From NCBI RefSeq assembly GCF_001640805.2, contig NC_066856.1, positions 3,634,826 through 3,698,825 of the forward strand: a stretch of 64,000 nt of DNA, read 5' to 3'. Position numbers and translations under genes: made by a program. This document shows positions 13,663 to 22,089 of the stretch, one piece after another; position 1 is the stretch's first letter; every line of letters starts with the position of its first letter. The notes below the pieces were generated by a model, which saw nothing but the letters and a program-made list of their open reading frames with translations, did not search any database and had not been told where the DNA came from. Origin of the DNA: Lates calcarifer (taxonomy: Eukaryota; Chordata; Actinopteri; Centropomidae).

Positions 13663-16209
13663 TTTGCATGATTGCTACTGACTAGAATATACTTCTCCAC
13701 AAGACACAAGTTTCTTTTATAATTATACTCCCACAAGTCAGTTCTACCAAGCATCTTGTGTGGAGCTGCATAACACATCCTTTGTCAACAAGGTTTGTGT
13801 CAACTGACATCCAAACATACCTCCTGCTGTGATGTTACATGTAACATCCATAAGCTAACAGTCAAGCTTGGTATGATATGATGTGTGGGGGTAGCCAGTC
13901 TTCCAAAATAGCATTTAATTGGATAAATGTATGAATATGGCTTCAAGCTCAGGATGAGCAATCAGGAATGTTGCAGTGATGTACCTGCACCTGCTTATCC
14001 TCCTGAGGTGTCTCCTTCTCTGCTCCATTTAGAGCCACAGCCCGGCTCGGATCGATGCCTTTCTCCAGCCGCCTGCCATCAATTATTAACCTGATCAGGC
14101 CTGCTGCTCATTAGATGACTAATCTGGCAGGGTGAGGAGAGACGGGACGCTTTGAAACCTGAGACCGAGAGGCAGCAGGGAAGGGAAGGGCGGATCACAT
14201 CTCCAGATCGAGAGAGATGGAGGGAGAGTTCATAGATGTGAGATTACCGATTTGTACATCTAAGTCCTGACATCCAGGCGGGTTTATAAATCTTTGATGA
14301 AACCATAGAATCACTTTGATGAATGTGCACGCGTATCACCAACATATTGCACGTGCCGACAGAAGCTTCACAGTTGTTAGTGTATTAAGACAGACTGGCA
14401 ACAGAGCATGCATCAACAGTGAGAAGTGAGACGGTAGGGGTGGCGCTTGCATGTTGCGCTCTCATTACACCCCACCTAAGTTGTTCTTGAGAACATTTCT
14501 GGTCAGTGTGGGTCACATTTTTACTATCCTATAAATCTCCCCCTGCTTTCTCCCAGTGACGCCAATTTTGTTATTTCAAGTCTCCCTGCATGTTGTTTAA
14601 TGGTCTAACTTCCACTCTGCTATGTCTGCACATGAGGGCTAAATGACAGAAAGACAGCACGTGCAGAAGCTAAACAGGTTCACACAGTACACAAGTTCAT
14701 TTCTTCTGGCAAGAGTAGATCAACATGTCCGACATTTCTCTCTGAATAGGATTAGAAAAGCATGTGTGTCCCTCATCCTCCTCATCTAAACACCTTCAGG
14801 GCCATGATAGTGTTGAAGGGGGTGTAACTCAAAGACCCAAAGAAAGAAAGAGCGACAGAAAGAAAGAGAGCAGCCCCCAGTTTTCCCTCTCTCCCACTGA
14901 TCATGTACAAGTGGGGGGGGGGGTGGCTTTGATCTCCCCTGCCCCCCTGAGAGCCACAGTGAGGTGGGAGTGCAGCGTGACGGCTGTGGTACACGTTAGC
15001 TCTGATTAAAGGGAAATATGCATCACTGTATAGCGCTTTCCTTTTTATCTGCGCCTGCGATGTGGTGTGATGGCGACGCTAGATTGGGGCCCGATACGTA
15101 CTGATGTTGCAGCTTTATCTGTGTTCCACCAGAGCTGAAAGCCACCTGAAGTTGAGTCACTCTCATTTGAAACCTTTGAATCCTTGTAAAGTAGTTTGAA
15201 GAAGTTGAGGAGTTGATGTAAACCTCGCTGAGGTTGTTTTGTGTCGGGGAGTTGGGCCTGTTGCTTGTTTGACTAACAACAGAAATCACACTAGAAGTGC
15301 CCTTTCACATTTGATGCAGGGTCATGTGCCTCGAGATCAATTAGAGCTGAGGACTTGCATTCCACACTGGTGTGGCAATGACTAGCGGGGCTGGGCCTGC
15401 AACTTAGCAACGCATTTGTCCCTCTCTGTTGCCTGTGAATTTGAAAAGAGTGGTTTAGTGTTTCTAAATGCATCTTGCAATGCAGAATAAAGATGTGTGT
15501 GTGTGTGGTGTGGTGGGGGGGGGGGTATAGATCATTATTAATGTCATCTCCATTCATTAAATATTAAGCCATGTTATTATGCTCCTCTTAGAATGTGGCA
15601 ACCTCCTTTCTCTGAACCTCAGTCTTCCAGAAATTGTCTCCAACCCACATGTTTTTCTACCTTGTTGTGTTTTTAAGCCAGATTTTGCACTGTAGATCTT
15701 ATCTAATAAGAGACATAGCAAAGTGCATTAAAACCAAAAAGTAGAAACATTTGCACACATGTATCTGTGGCTCTGATTATGTTATGATGCTTTCAGGAGA
15801 CAGATGGAAGGTCTGTTGGGAGGGGAGGAGCTCAGAGGTAAGGCATATGTAGGCTCCTAAAAGCCCTTTGGCTAACCCACTTTGCTTGACCCCTACACAC
15901 TGCTCACATGCACACACCTTTCCACAGTGAAATATCAATTAATCCCATTCTCTGAATTTCCTCTGATGAATACACAGTGACTACCTCCTATCTGTCTCAA
16001 CCCTAAACTCAGTCTGTCATTTTTGCTACAGTAGATGAGGCATTTATGTCTGCAGGGTATTGTGTATATGTAGATGGCTTCTTTCTGTGTGTCAGTTTTT
16101 TTTTTTTACCAGTGCTGAAAATAGTCGATTAATTGGAAATAAAATAAACTGACATCTTCAATTTCAATTTAATTTTTGTATTGAAGTCAACTTAATCTGT
16201 CCTGTAACT
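13663..16209. other. Intergenic DNA; possible conserved element, no gene
   Basis: There are no recognisable coding exons. A repeat-poor block at 14041-14135 contains AATTATTAACCTGATCAGG and CATTAGATGACTAATC, which look like homeodomain sites (see findings). Purine-rich GAAA-type repeats lie at 14835-14872, with G runs at about 14911-14922 and 15515-15526 next to a (TG)n tract. Confidence 0.5.
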
Positions 16210-16430
16210 TGGTTTGTGACCAAGTACTTGCAAAACTAATGACATTCCCATCAGCCTCAGCTATACTTTGTGTTCAAGACTAATTAGTTAGTGTTAGCAT
16301 GCTGACACACTAAACTAAGATGTAACATTGTAAACAATGTAGCTCGTAAATGACAACGTTAGCATGCTGTTATTAGCATTTAGCTCATGTGTTCACAGAG
16401 CTGCTAGCACAGGTGTAGACTGTAAACTAA
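16210..16430 (+). repeat. Second copy of the GTTAGCATGCT-type interspersed repeat
   Basis: ACCAAGTACTTGCAAAACTAATGACATTCCCATCAGCCTCAGCTATACTTTGTGTT is followed by TTAGTGTTAGCATGCTGACACACTAAACTAAGATG and then TTAGCATTTAGCTCATGTGTTCACAGAGCTGCTAGCA. This is the same family and orientation as 9926-10085, and here it includes the central section that the copy at 9.3-10.1 kb lacks. Confidence 0.6.
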
Positions 16431-16434
16431 ATAT

Positions 16435-16587
16435 CTTTTTTGATATTTTGCTTGTCAGACAAAACACAAAATATGAATATGAAGATGTCTTTTTGGGCTT
16501 TAGGAAATAATGCATTTTCTGCCCTTTGCAACATTGTATAGACCAAACAATCACAATAATTACAAATAATTGTTGGTTGCAGCCCTG
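16435..16587 (+). mobile_element. MITE-like element fragment ending in GGTTGCAGCCCT
   Basis: GTATAGACCAAACAATCACAATAATTACAAATAATTGTTGGTTGCAGCCCT matches the right end of a short non-coding element common in fish whose two ends read AGGGCTGCAAC and GTTGCAGCCCT. The preceding part (CAGACAAAACACAAAATATGAATATGAAGATGTC) fits its interior. The left end is absent. Related copies lie at 38.05, 47.14, 50.33, 56.5 and 57.5 kb. Confidence 0.5.
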
Positions 16588-17112
16588 TTTCTGACATTTA
16601 TGCTTGTGTCTTATGTCCAGAGAAGTGTTGTGGTTCTTCACTTTCTGTGGCCCAGATAGTCAGTGGGCAGACTCTGGTCTGGATCCAGACTGGGAACAAA
16701 ATGTCTGAATGACACATGTGCAGCTCACCTGTCACCTTTCAGCTGCTAGTAGCTTCAGTTAGCACACTCATTGTTCAGGGTAGCAGGCCAGGTTGATGAA
16801 GTGAATGCAATGTTCAAAACAAGTGAGAAAAGAATTTTTTAGTGTCTTTATCTCGTATGGGAAGCATTAGACCAAAGTGCTGATATGCAGTGAAAAGAGT
16901 CTCTGTGGTGGAGAGCATTAAGATAAAAGTTCACCACACCAAACCTGCCCATTCTGAAAAAGGCCTCTAGTTGGGACATGACTGACATATCTCTTCTGTC
17001 ATTAATAGAAAATGCTTTCGCATAGCATAGTTTTGAAGCTCTGAGCTGATCTGCCCCGCTTGGACCCTGAGTATCTGAGTAAAACAGCCACAAAGTTCTC
17101 AACAAAGCATAT

Positions 17113-17118
17113 CTTTAT
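17113..17118 (-). terminator. znf438: Candidate distal polyadenylation signal of znf438 (AATAAA)
   Basis: Plus-strand TTTATT reads AATAAA on the minus strand, in the context GAGAATAAAGATATG, followed 15-45 bases on by a GT-rich tract. It is the most distal good signal before the sequence turns into ordinary intergenic DNA. A weaker alternative lies at 18280-18285. Confidence 0.4.
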
Positions 17119-18279
17119 TCTCATAAACATCAGGTTCTTCAGGTACACAGTCACGAGCACAAACACTTTCAGTCCTTTTTTTTTTTGTTTTGTTTTTTGG
17201 ACACAGCCAACATATTAAGTGAGCCAAACACATTATATCACCTAATGTGGGATATTTCACTTTCTGACTTGTGCTGACAGTAAATGTATGTTTCTCATCT
17301 AACTGAGGAAAGAAGAGTCTGACCCTTAATTCTGTCACTTCCTGGTTTGTGTTGAGGGCATGAAAACAAAGGACAGTTCACTGATGAACACTCAAACATG
17401 GCATTCAATGAACAGTAGTACAGTATACTGTAGTTTACCCACTCAGTGCGACATGTACACATCAGTGCTTTGCCCTTCATTCACAGTCCTACGCTTTGTG
17501 TCAGACACATAAGGACAGCTCTGCATGGCTTTTGTTGCCAGTTTTGGCAAAGATATATTCATCTCTTGTTTCCCTCCTCCACTGTGACAGAACAAAGCAG
17601 CTGATTCACTAGTTACTCTATGTAAATATATATGTTTTTTTCTCAATATATCTATATATTCTATCTATAGAATAAGTCTATATAGCATATACTTTTGGTA
17701 GGGTTTTTAAAACATTCAGGTACATTCACTTGACCCTGTGATATTTTTTTTCTTTATATGAAAGATAAACACAGACAAATGTTAACAGCTACTTGCCATG
17801 TAGTAATGACCTCCTGACCAAGAAACAAGACATTAAGCATCCTCCAAATTAGAAGAAGCAAAAATAACAGATGTCTCAGTGCTGGTTCTTTAAGGACCAA
17901 CCACAAGGATAAATATACTAAAAGATCTGTATTAATCTAGAGTATAAAATAGCATATTTTTCTGGACTTGACAACGGTTTATATTAACTCTAATCTTAGA
18001 GTCTAGGTGCACACAATTCCACAGGTGCGTACATGAGCTGGCAACGACAGGTAGGCAATTCGATGGTTTCCTTCGCATATTTACTAAATCAACAAACAGT
18101 ATTCCGTCAGTGGTTAAACAGCTTAAATGCAAAACTCACTTCTACAATCACTAGTGTGAATAGACCCTTGGCATATCATAGAATACACATATAGGCATTA
18201 ATCAACAAGTCAAGGAGATAGAACTTGGCCTACAGAGGACCATACTGATGATAAGCCACGTTACGCATGAACTACTTTT

Positions 18280-18285
18280 TTTATT
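18280..18285 (-). terminator. znf438: Alternative proximal polyadenylation signal (AATAAA) in the znf438 3' region
   Basis: Plus-strand TTTATT inside a T-rich run gives AATAAA on the minus strand, about 1.2 kb past the stop codon. The sequence after it is less GT-rich than at the distal signal, so it ranks second. Confidence 0.25.
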
Positions 18286-18569
18286 TTTAGAAGGCCACAA
18301 GGATGTCACTTGGGTGCTGGTTAGGAAAATGTTTCTTCATGGGTCCAAGCTGACACTGGACCCTAATACTGCCCCGTATCAGACTGTTCAAGTTCAAGTC
18401 ATAACTGAAATATAGATTTTCCCTTACAGGAGCAATATTACATAAAAGGATTGTACAGATACTGATTTCTTTTAACCTGCAATAATCCAAGGCCAATAGA
18501 TAAATTGTCAGCCAGTATGACAGTAGACAGTGTGCCCTTGTCATGAGATTTACATTTCTCAGTATTTTA

Positions 18570-18790
18570 AAGGATCAATCCACCCAAATTAAAAGGTATA
18601 AACAAGAACTTTTTTTTCACACTTTCCCATAGTGGTATTCAGCCTTGCAGATTAGTTTAGTAGTTTCAGCTGATGAAAGATGTTGTCCTTGAGATTTCTG
18701 CCTGCATTCCAACACAGTGGAGGTCAATGCAATTGTGGTTGTGGAAGTCACTGCATTTTAAAATAACACTTAACTGAATAAATAAATGAA
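18570..18790. repeat. Degenerate teleost interspersed repeat inside the znf438 3' UTR
   Basis: The text AAGGATCAATCCACCCAAAT, then CACACTTTCCCATAGTGGTATTCAGCC, then CAACACAGTGGAGGTCAATGCAATT follows the order of a repeat I recognise from many fish genomes (a start of the 'aacattccaaccaaat' type, and a 'gaggtcaatggaat' block near the far end). The class is not known to me, and no terminal repeats or target duplications were seen. It would be transcribed as part of the 3' UTR if the distal polyA site is used. Confidence 0.4.
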
Positions 18791-19518
18791 TAAACTGAAA
18801 CATTTGTCATCAAAAAAAAAAAAAATGGTTTTGGGGTTGAGACCTAACCATGATCTGCATCCAGCCAAACTAGTTTGATCTGGCCAAGTAACTTTGCTTG
18901 CTTCTTATCATATCTTTACAATTGCTATATAACATGCCATAATCAATACTGTTTAACTTTTGTGATGTAAATTGTCATTAGGTAAGAGGCAGAAAGCTCA
19001 GCACAGATATCTCAAAAACTGAGCATATAAAACCAAATTATATGCATGGCTAGATACCACAAGAGGTTAGTGTTTGGGTGAAATGACTGTTAAACAGTTT
19101 TACTGTGTCAGATAGGTTATAAATTACCCTTTTAATAACATTTAAATAAGCAGTAGAAAAAAAATAATCATCTAATTTCCAACAGGATATTAAATACATA
19201 CCTCCAAACAAAAAACAGAACAGTGCAATCAAAATAACATGAAAAATAATATTGTTTATAAAATTGGATTCTCTGACTTAAAGAGAATATCCCTTATGAA
19301 ATGTAACACAAAAATCTTTTTTCACCACTGGCTTGATGTATTTCCTTCTTTTTCTTTTTGACCAAATCAAATGCCTCAGCTGGTGAAAAATGAAACTAGT
19401 GCTAAAAGACATAAGAGAGACTCTCCAATCCCTGTGCTGCAGATTGTTAGGACTGAGTGTGTATGAGGAGGAGGAGCCACAGTGAAAGGCTCCATGCCCA
19501 TCCAAGGGCTAGGCTAGG

Positions 19519-20108
19519 TTAGTGTGGGCTTGGAGCAGGAGTGTCCAGATCACCGTCCGCTTCACACTCTTCCTGGCCAGAATAGGAGCTCAAAGCATCC
19601 CAAAGCAGGCTAGGTTGCTCACAGTGGTGGCAACTCCTCCAGTGCTCCATAACTGCCTCTTTAGTGTCCAACACCTTGCTGCACAGCACACAGTTAAAGG
19701 CTGCACCTGCTGCAAGGACACCAAGTCCTCCACTGCTATCTGGTGATGAGATGGTCCCACTGTCCTCTCCCTCTCTTCCACGGTGGTGGGACATGATGTG
19801 CCTCTTAAGCTTGGAGAAGGAGAAGAACTCCTCATCACAGCTGCCACATTTGACCAGGTTGCGTTTCTCATTGAGTTGCCGCCAGTAGTGTGCAGCATGC
19901 TTTACTAGTTCATTCTCAGCCTCACGGCCACCCCGCGGGGGTTGGCCTGTCGTGAAGTCGAATCTGGACCTCCTCCCTATGCACATAAAGCAAGTGCATC
20001 TTCATGTCAGCAAAGGTGGGAGTGATGGCCTGACAACGACCACATTTGATCTGCAGCTCCACTGGGTCTTCACGGTCCTGCTCATCTGATGGCTCTGGAG
20101 AGTTGGCC
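19519..20108 (-). CDS. znf438: znf438, last coding exon (zinc fingers 4-6), with an apparent one-base frameshift
   Basis: This exon follows a TTTTTCTCACCAG acceptor and completes the split glycine codon. It first encodes ANSPEPSDEQDREDP and finger 4 (C611/C614/H627/H632), then EEVQIRLHDRPTP, after which the frame hits TGA near 19922. The next frame (+1) continues with RGGREAENELVKHA, finger 5 (C676/C679/H692/H696) and finger 6 (C728/C731/H744/H749), then CEQPSLLWDAL, and stops at TAA 19519-19521. Human ZNF438 has matching text across both parts (LQIKCGRCQ, then EELVQHA, then FNCLLC, then CEDPSKLWAIL), so both frames belong to one protein. Dropping one base from the five-base run at 19937-19941 joins them and gives a total of 784 aa. 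An assembly or read error in a GC-rich homopolymer is most likely; a real truncating allele is possible. The exon lies 187 bp from the main exon. Confidence 0.9.
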
Positions 20109-20295
20109 CTGGTGAGAAAAAGAATGAATAATGCTTATTTATCATCACTTTATCACTTGATGTTGCCTCAGGTAATCCATCAGGTTATTTAACCATTTAA
20201 TCTATGTTGGAGTCTGTGCATAATACATGCTACAAAGTAAATGTCATGATTAAGAGGATTAGGAATCATTATTATGCAACTGATGATACTCTTAC
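20109..20295 (-). other. znf438: znf438 intron between the two coding exons
   Basis: This is a short 187-bp GT-AG intron read on the minus strand. The donor is GTAAGAG at 20295-20289. The acceptor CAG at 20111-20109 is preceded by a T-rich tract (TTCTTTTTCTCAC). The intron is phase 2: the two terminal G bases of the upstream exon and the first G of the downstream exon make one glycine codon. The upstream frame would otherwise stop at once inside the donor (TAA), which supports splicing here. The interior is AT-rich with no other feature seen. Confidence 0.9.
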
Positions 20296-22061
20296 CCCTC
20301 GACTGACACGTCATCCTCATGATGGCTGATGGATGGCTCCACGGTCAGCACCACCTTATGGACTTCTCTCAGATGACTAAAATACACCCCCACATATCCA
20401 AAGGCCTTCTCGCAGAACTCACAGCTCAGAGACCGACGTGGGCGTACCTCAGAGTGATGAAGCTTCATGTGTGTGCTCAGGCTGCCGGAGTGTGCATAGG
20501 CTTTGCGGCATACTGGGCAAACATAGGGCCGACTGTTTGTGTGACTGTTCATGTGGCTCTGGAGATGGTGCTTGAACTGGAAACAGCGGCTGCACGTGGG
20601 ACAACGGTGGAGTGGACGGCTACCTATGAACACTCTGGGATGGGAGGCACCTCTTAGCTGGAGGGTTACTGGGGCTGGTTGAGGAGGACAGTCAAGGGCC
20701 TTGGTTGTGGTGGTGGTGGGGAGCTGATGGCCAAGTACAAGCTCCTGTTCCTGGCCATCTGAGGTAATGGCAGGCAAACTAACCAGCTGTGGAACTGTTT
20801 CCATAACCAACATGGGCTTGGGTCGAATACTCCGGTACTTCTTTGAAATATCAACTTCCTTCTGCTTGGAGCCTGGAACAACTGCTGGCGGTTTTTCAGG
20901 GACCCTTCTGCGGAAGAAGGACAAGGACCTCTTCTTTCTGGCCTCAAATGCCAAGATGTCTTCCATTGTCTTTCTCTTCCTCCCTCGCTTCTTACCAGGT
21001 GGTTTCTGAAGGGTCCCAAGCACAGGCATGAGTGTGGTCTTGGCCTGGGCCTGTAGAGCAGAGTTTGATACCTGGTTGTGACTCAAGGCTTCAGCTGGTT
21101 CAAGGGTCTTGGAAATTGTATCTATGGGGCTGGTGTGTCCTGTCTGGCTGGAGAAAGCCGCCTTCTCTGGGGACAAAGTGCCGAGCTTGGCAGCTGGAAT
21201 GAGGCTGCTCTTCATTTTAGAATAGGGCAGAATGGGCAGTTTACCTTTGGGTGGGGACGGGATAATCTGGACTGCTTTACTGAAGATAGCTGGGGACAGG
21301 ACAGTGATACTGCTCTGGGGCTGGGCTGCATTGGGCTTAGACTGGCACAGCCTCATTGTGGTCTTCTTGCTTTCCTCTGGAGATTTGCCTGGGGAGCTTT
21401 TGACAGCAGAAGGGGGGTACTGAAGGTTCTGAATAAGGCCAGCTGTAGCAGGTCGCTCAGAGCCATCTGGGGCTCGCTCCAATTGAGAGCTGGGATACAG
21501 GACAGCATTGTCTGGGAGCAGAGCAGTGACAGAGATGTCAGAGGAGCCTGGGTCAATCAGAATTACCTGCTCTGAAGGTTCCTCTTTGGGCACTAGGGTT
21601 TCCTTTGTATGCTTGTCCTGTTGTTTTTTCTTCACAGCTGTTGATGCCCCAGCCACCACTGACTTGGTCTGGGGTGTCACAGAGGCCTTGGAGGCTGTTT
21701 TCATCCTGGCAGCTGGTGGTGGTGATTTGACCTTATCTGTGGTCCCCTTGCTCCTCACTGGCTGGTATCTGGGAATGGGCAGTTTGAGGTTCTTTTGGAT
21801 AGACTGGGTTTGCTGCTGTTGTTGCTGTGGTGTCTGAGAGGAGACAGAAGGGGGCAGCGCCACCAGGGAGAATGTGCCATCCTGACCTGCTATTTGCATC
21901 AGTGCATAGTTTTGGGTGGGCACAATGATGGACTTGGGGCTGGAGGCGGTGGTAGCCTCAGGGAGGGCAGAGGGAGGCTGGCAGGACAGGACCGCAGGGG
22001 AGGGGGAGGGCACCACAGCTGGGGCCTTAGGGGCAATGCTCCGGAATTGTAGGCTCTTCAT
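20296..22061 (-). CDS. znf438: znf438, main coding exon (N-terminal region and zinc fingers 1-3)
   Basis: This exon encodes about 588 residues of a C2H2 zinc-finger protein that I recognise as ZNF438, a nuclear factor reported in human as a transcriptional repressor. Matches to remembered human ZNF438 are colinear: an FRSIAPK block at the start, YALMQIAGQDGTFSL (about residues 52-66), LKLPIPRYQP (about 92-101), a Q6 run (79-84), PPKGKLPILPYSKMK (about 270-284), a basic GKKRGRKRK stretch that could be a nuclear localisation signal (356-364), and KKYRSIRPKPM before the fingers. Three fingers follow: C487/C490/H503/H507, C515/C518/H531/H535 and C547/C550/H563/H568. I chose the ATG at 22061 because the frame has a TAG at 22083-22085 just upstream. 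The frame itself stays open from a GTG at 22079. The exon ends two bases into a glycine codon at a GTAAGAG donor (20295 downward). Confidence in identity is high and in the exact start moderate. Confidence 0.93.
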
Positions 22062-22089
22062 CTGAATGGCTGGACTCACTAGCTACCAA
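22062..22089 (-). other. znf438: 5' untranslated start of the znf438 main exon, next to a splice acceptor
   Basis: On the minus strand a pyrimidine tract (TTTTCTTTGTTGTGTGTGTTTCAG) ends in a CAG at 22092-22090, a good acceptor. The following 28 bases contain an in-frame TAG (22085-22083) before the ATG at 22061, so an upstream coding exon spliced to this acceptor could not read into the protein. The ATG context is weak (C at -3, A at +4). Human ZNF438 has about 30 extra N-terminal residues, and the codons before the fish ATG (SPAIQ) still look protein-like, so a different acceptor inside this stretch (for example after CTAG, GAG or CCAG) remains possible. Confidence 0.55.

Larger units (their letters stand above)
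17095..19518 (-). other. znf438: Probable znf438 3' untranslated region
   Basis: Between the znf438 stop codon and the AATAAA at 17118-17113 lies about 2.4 kb of AT-rich sequence with no supported ORF. The distal AATAAA is followed on the minus strand by a GT-rich segment (TTGTTGAGAACTTTGTGGCTG), as expected downstream of a cleavage site, so I place the end near 17095. A second AATAAA at 18285-18280 offers a shorter alternative. An old interspersed repeat lies inside (about 18570-18790), as do an A run at 18813-18825 and a TA-rich stretch at 17630-17690. The extent is inferred from signals only. Confidence 0.45.

Noticed and set aside
20319..22052. Several open frames on the plus strand and in other minus frames across the znf438 exon
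   Set aside because: They are shadows of the znf438 frame. None has finger motifs or other recognisable domains.
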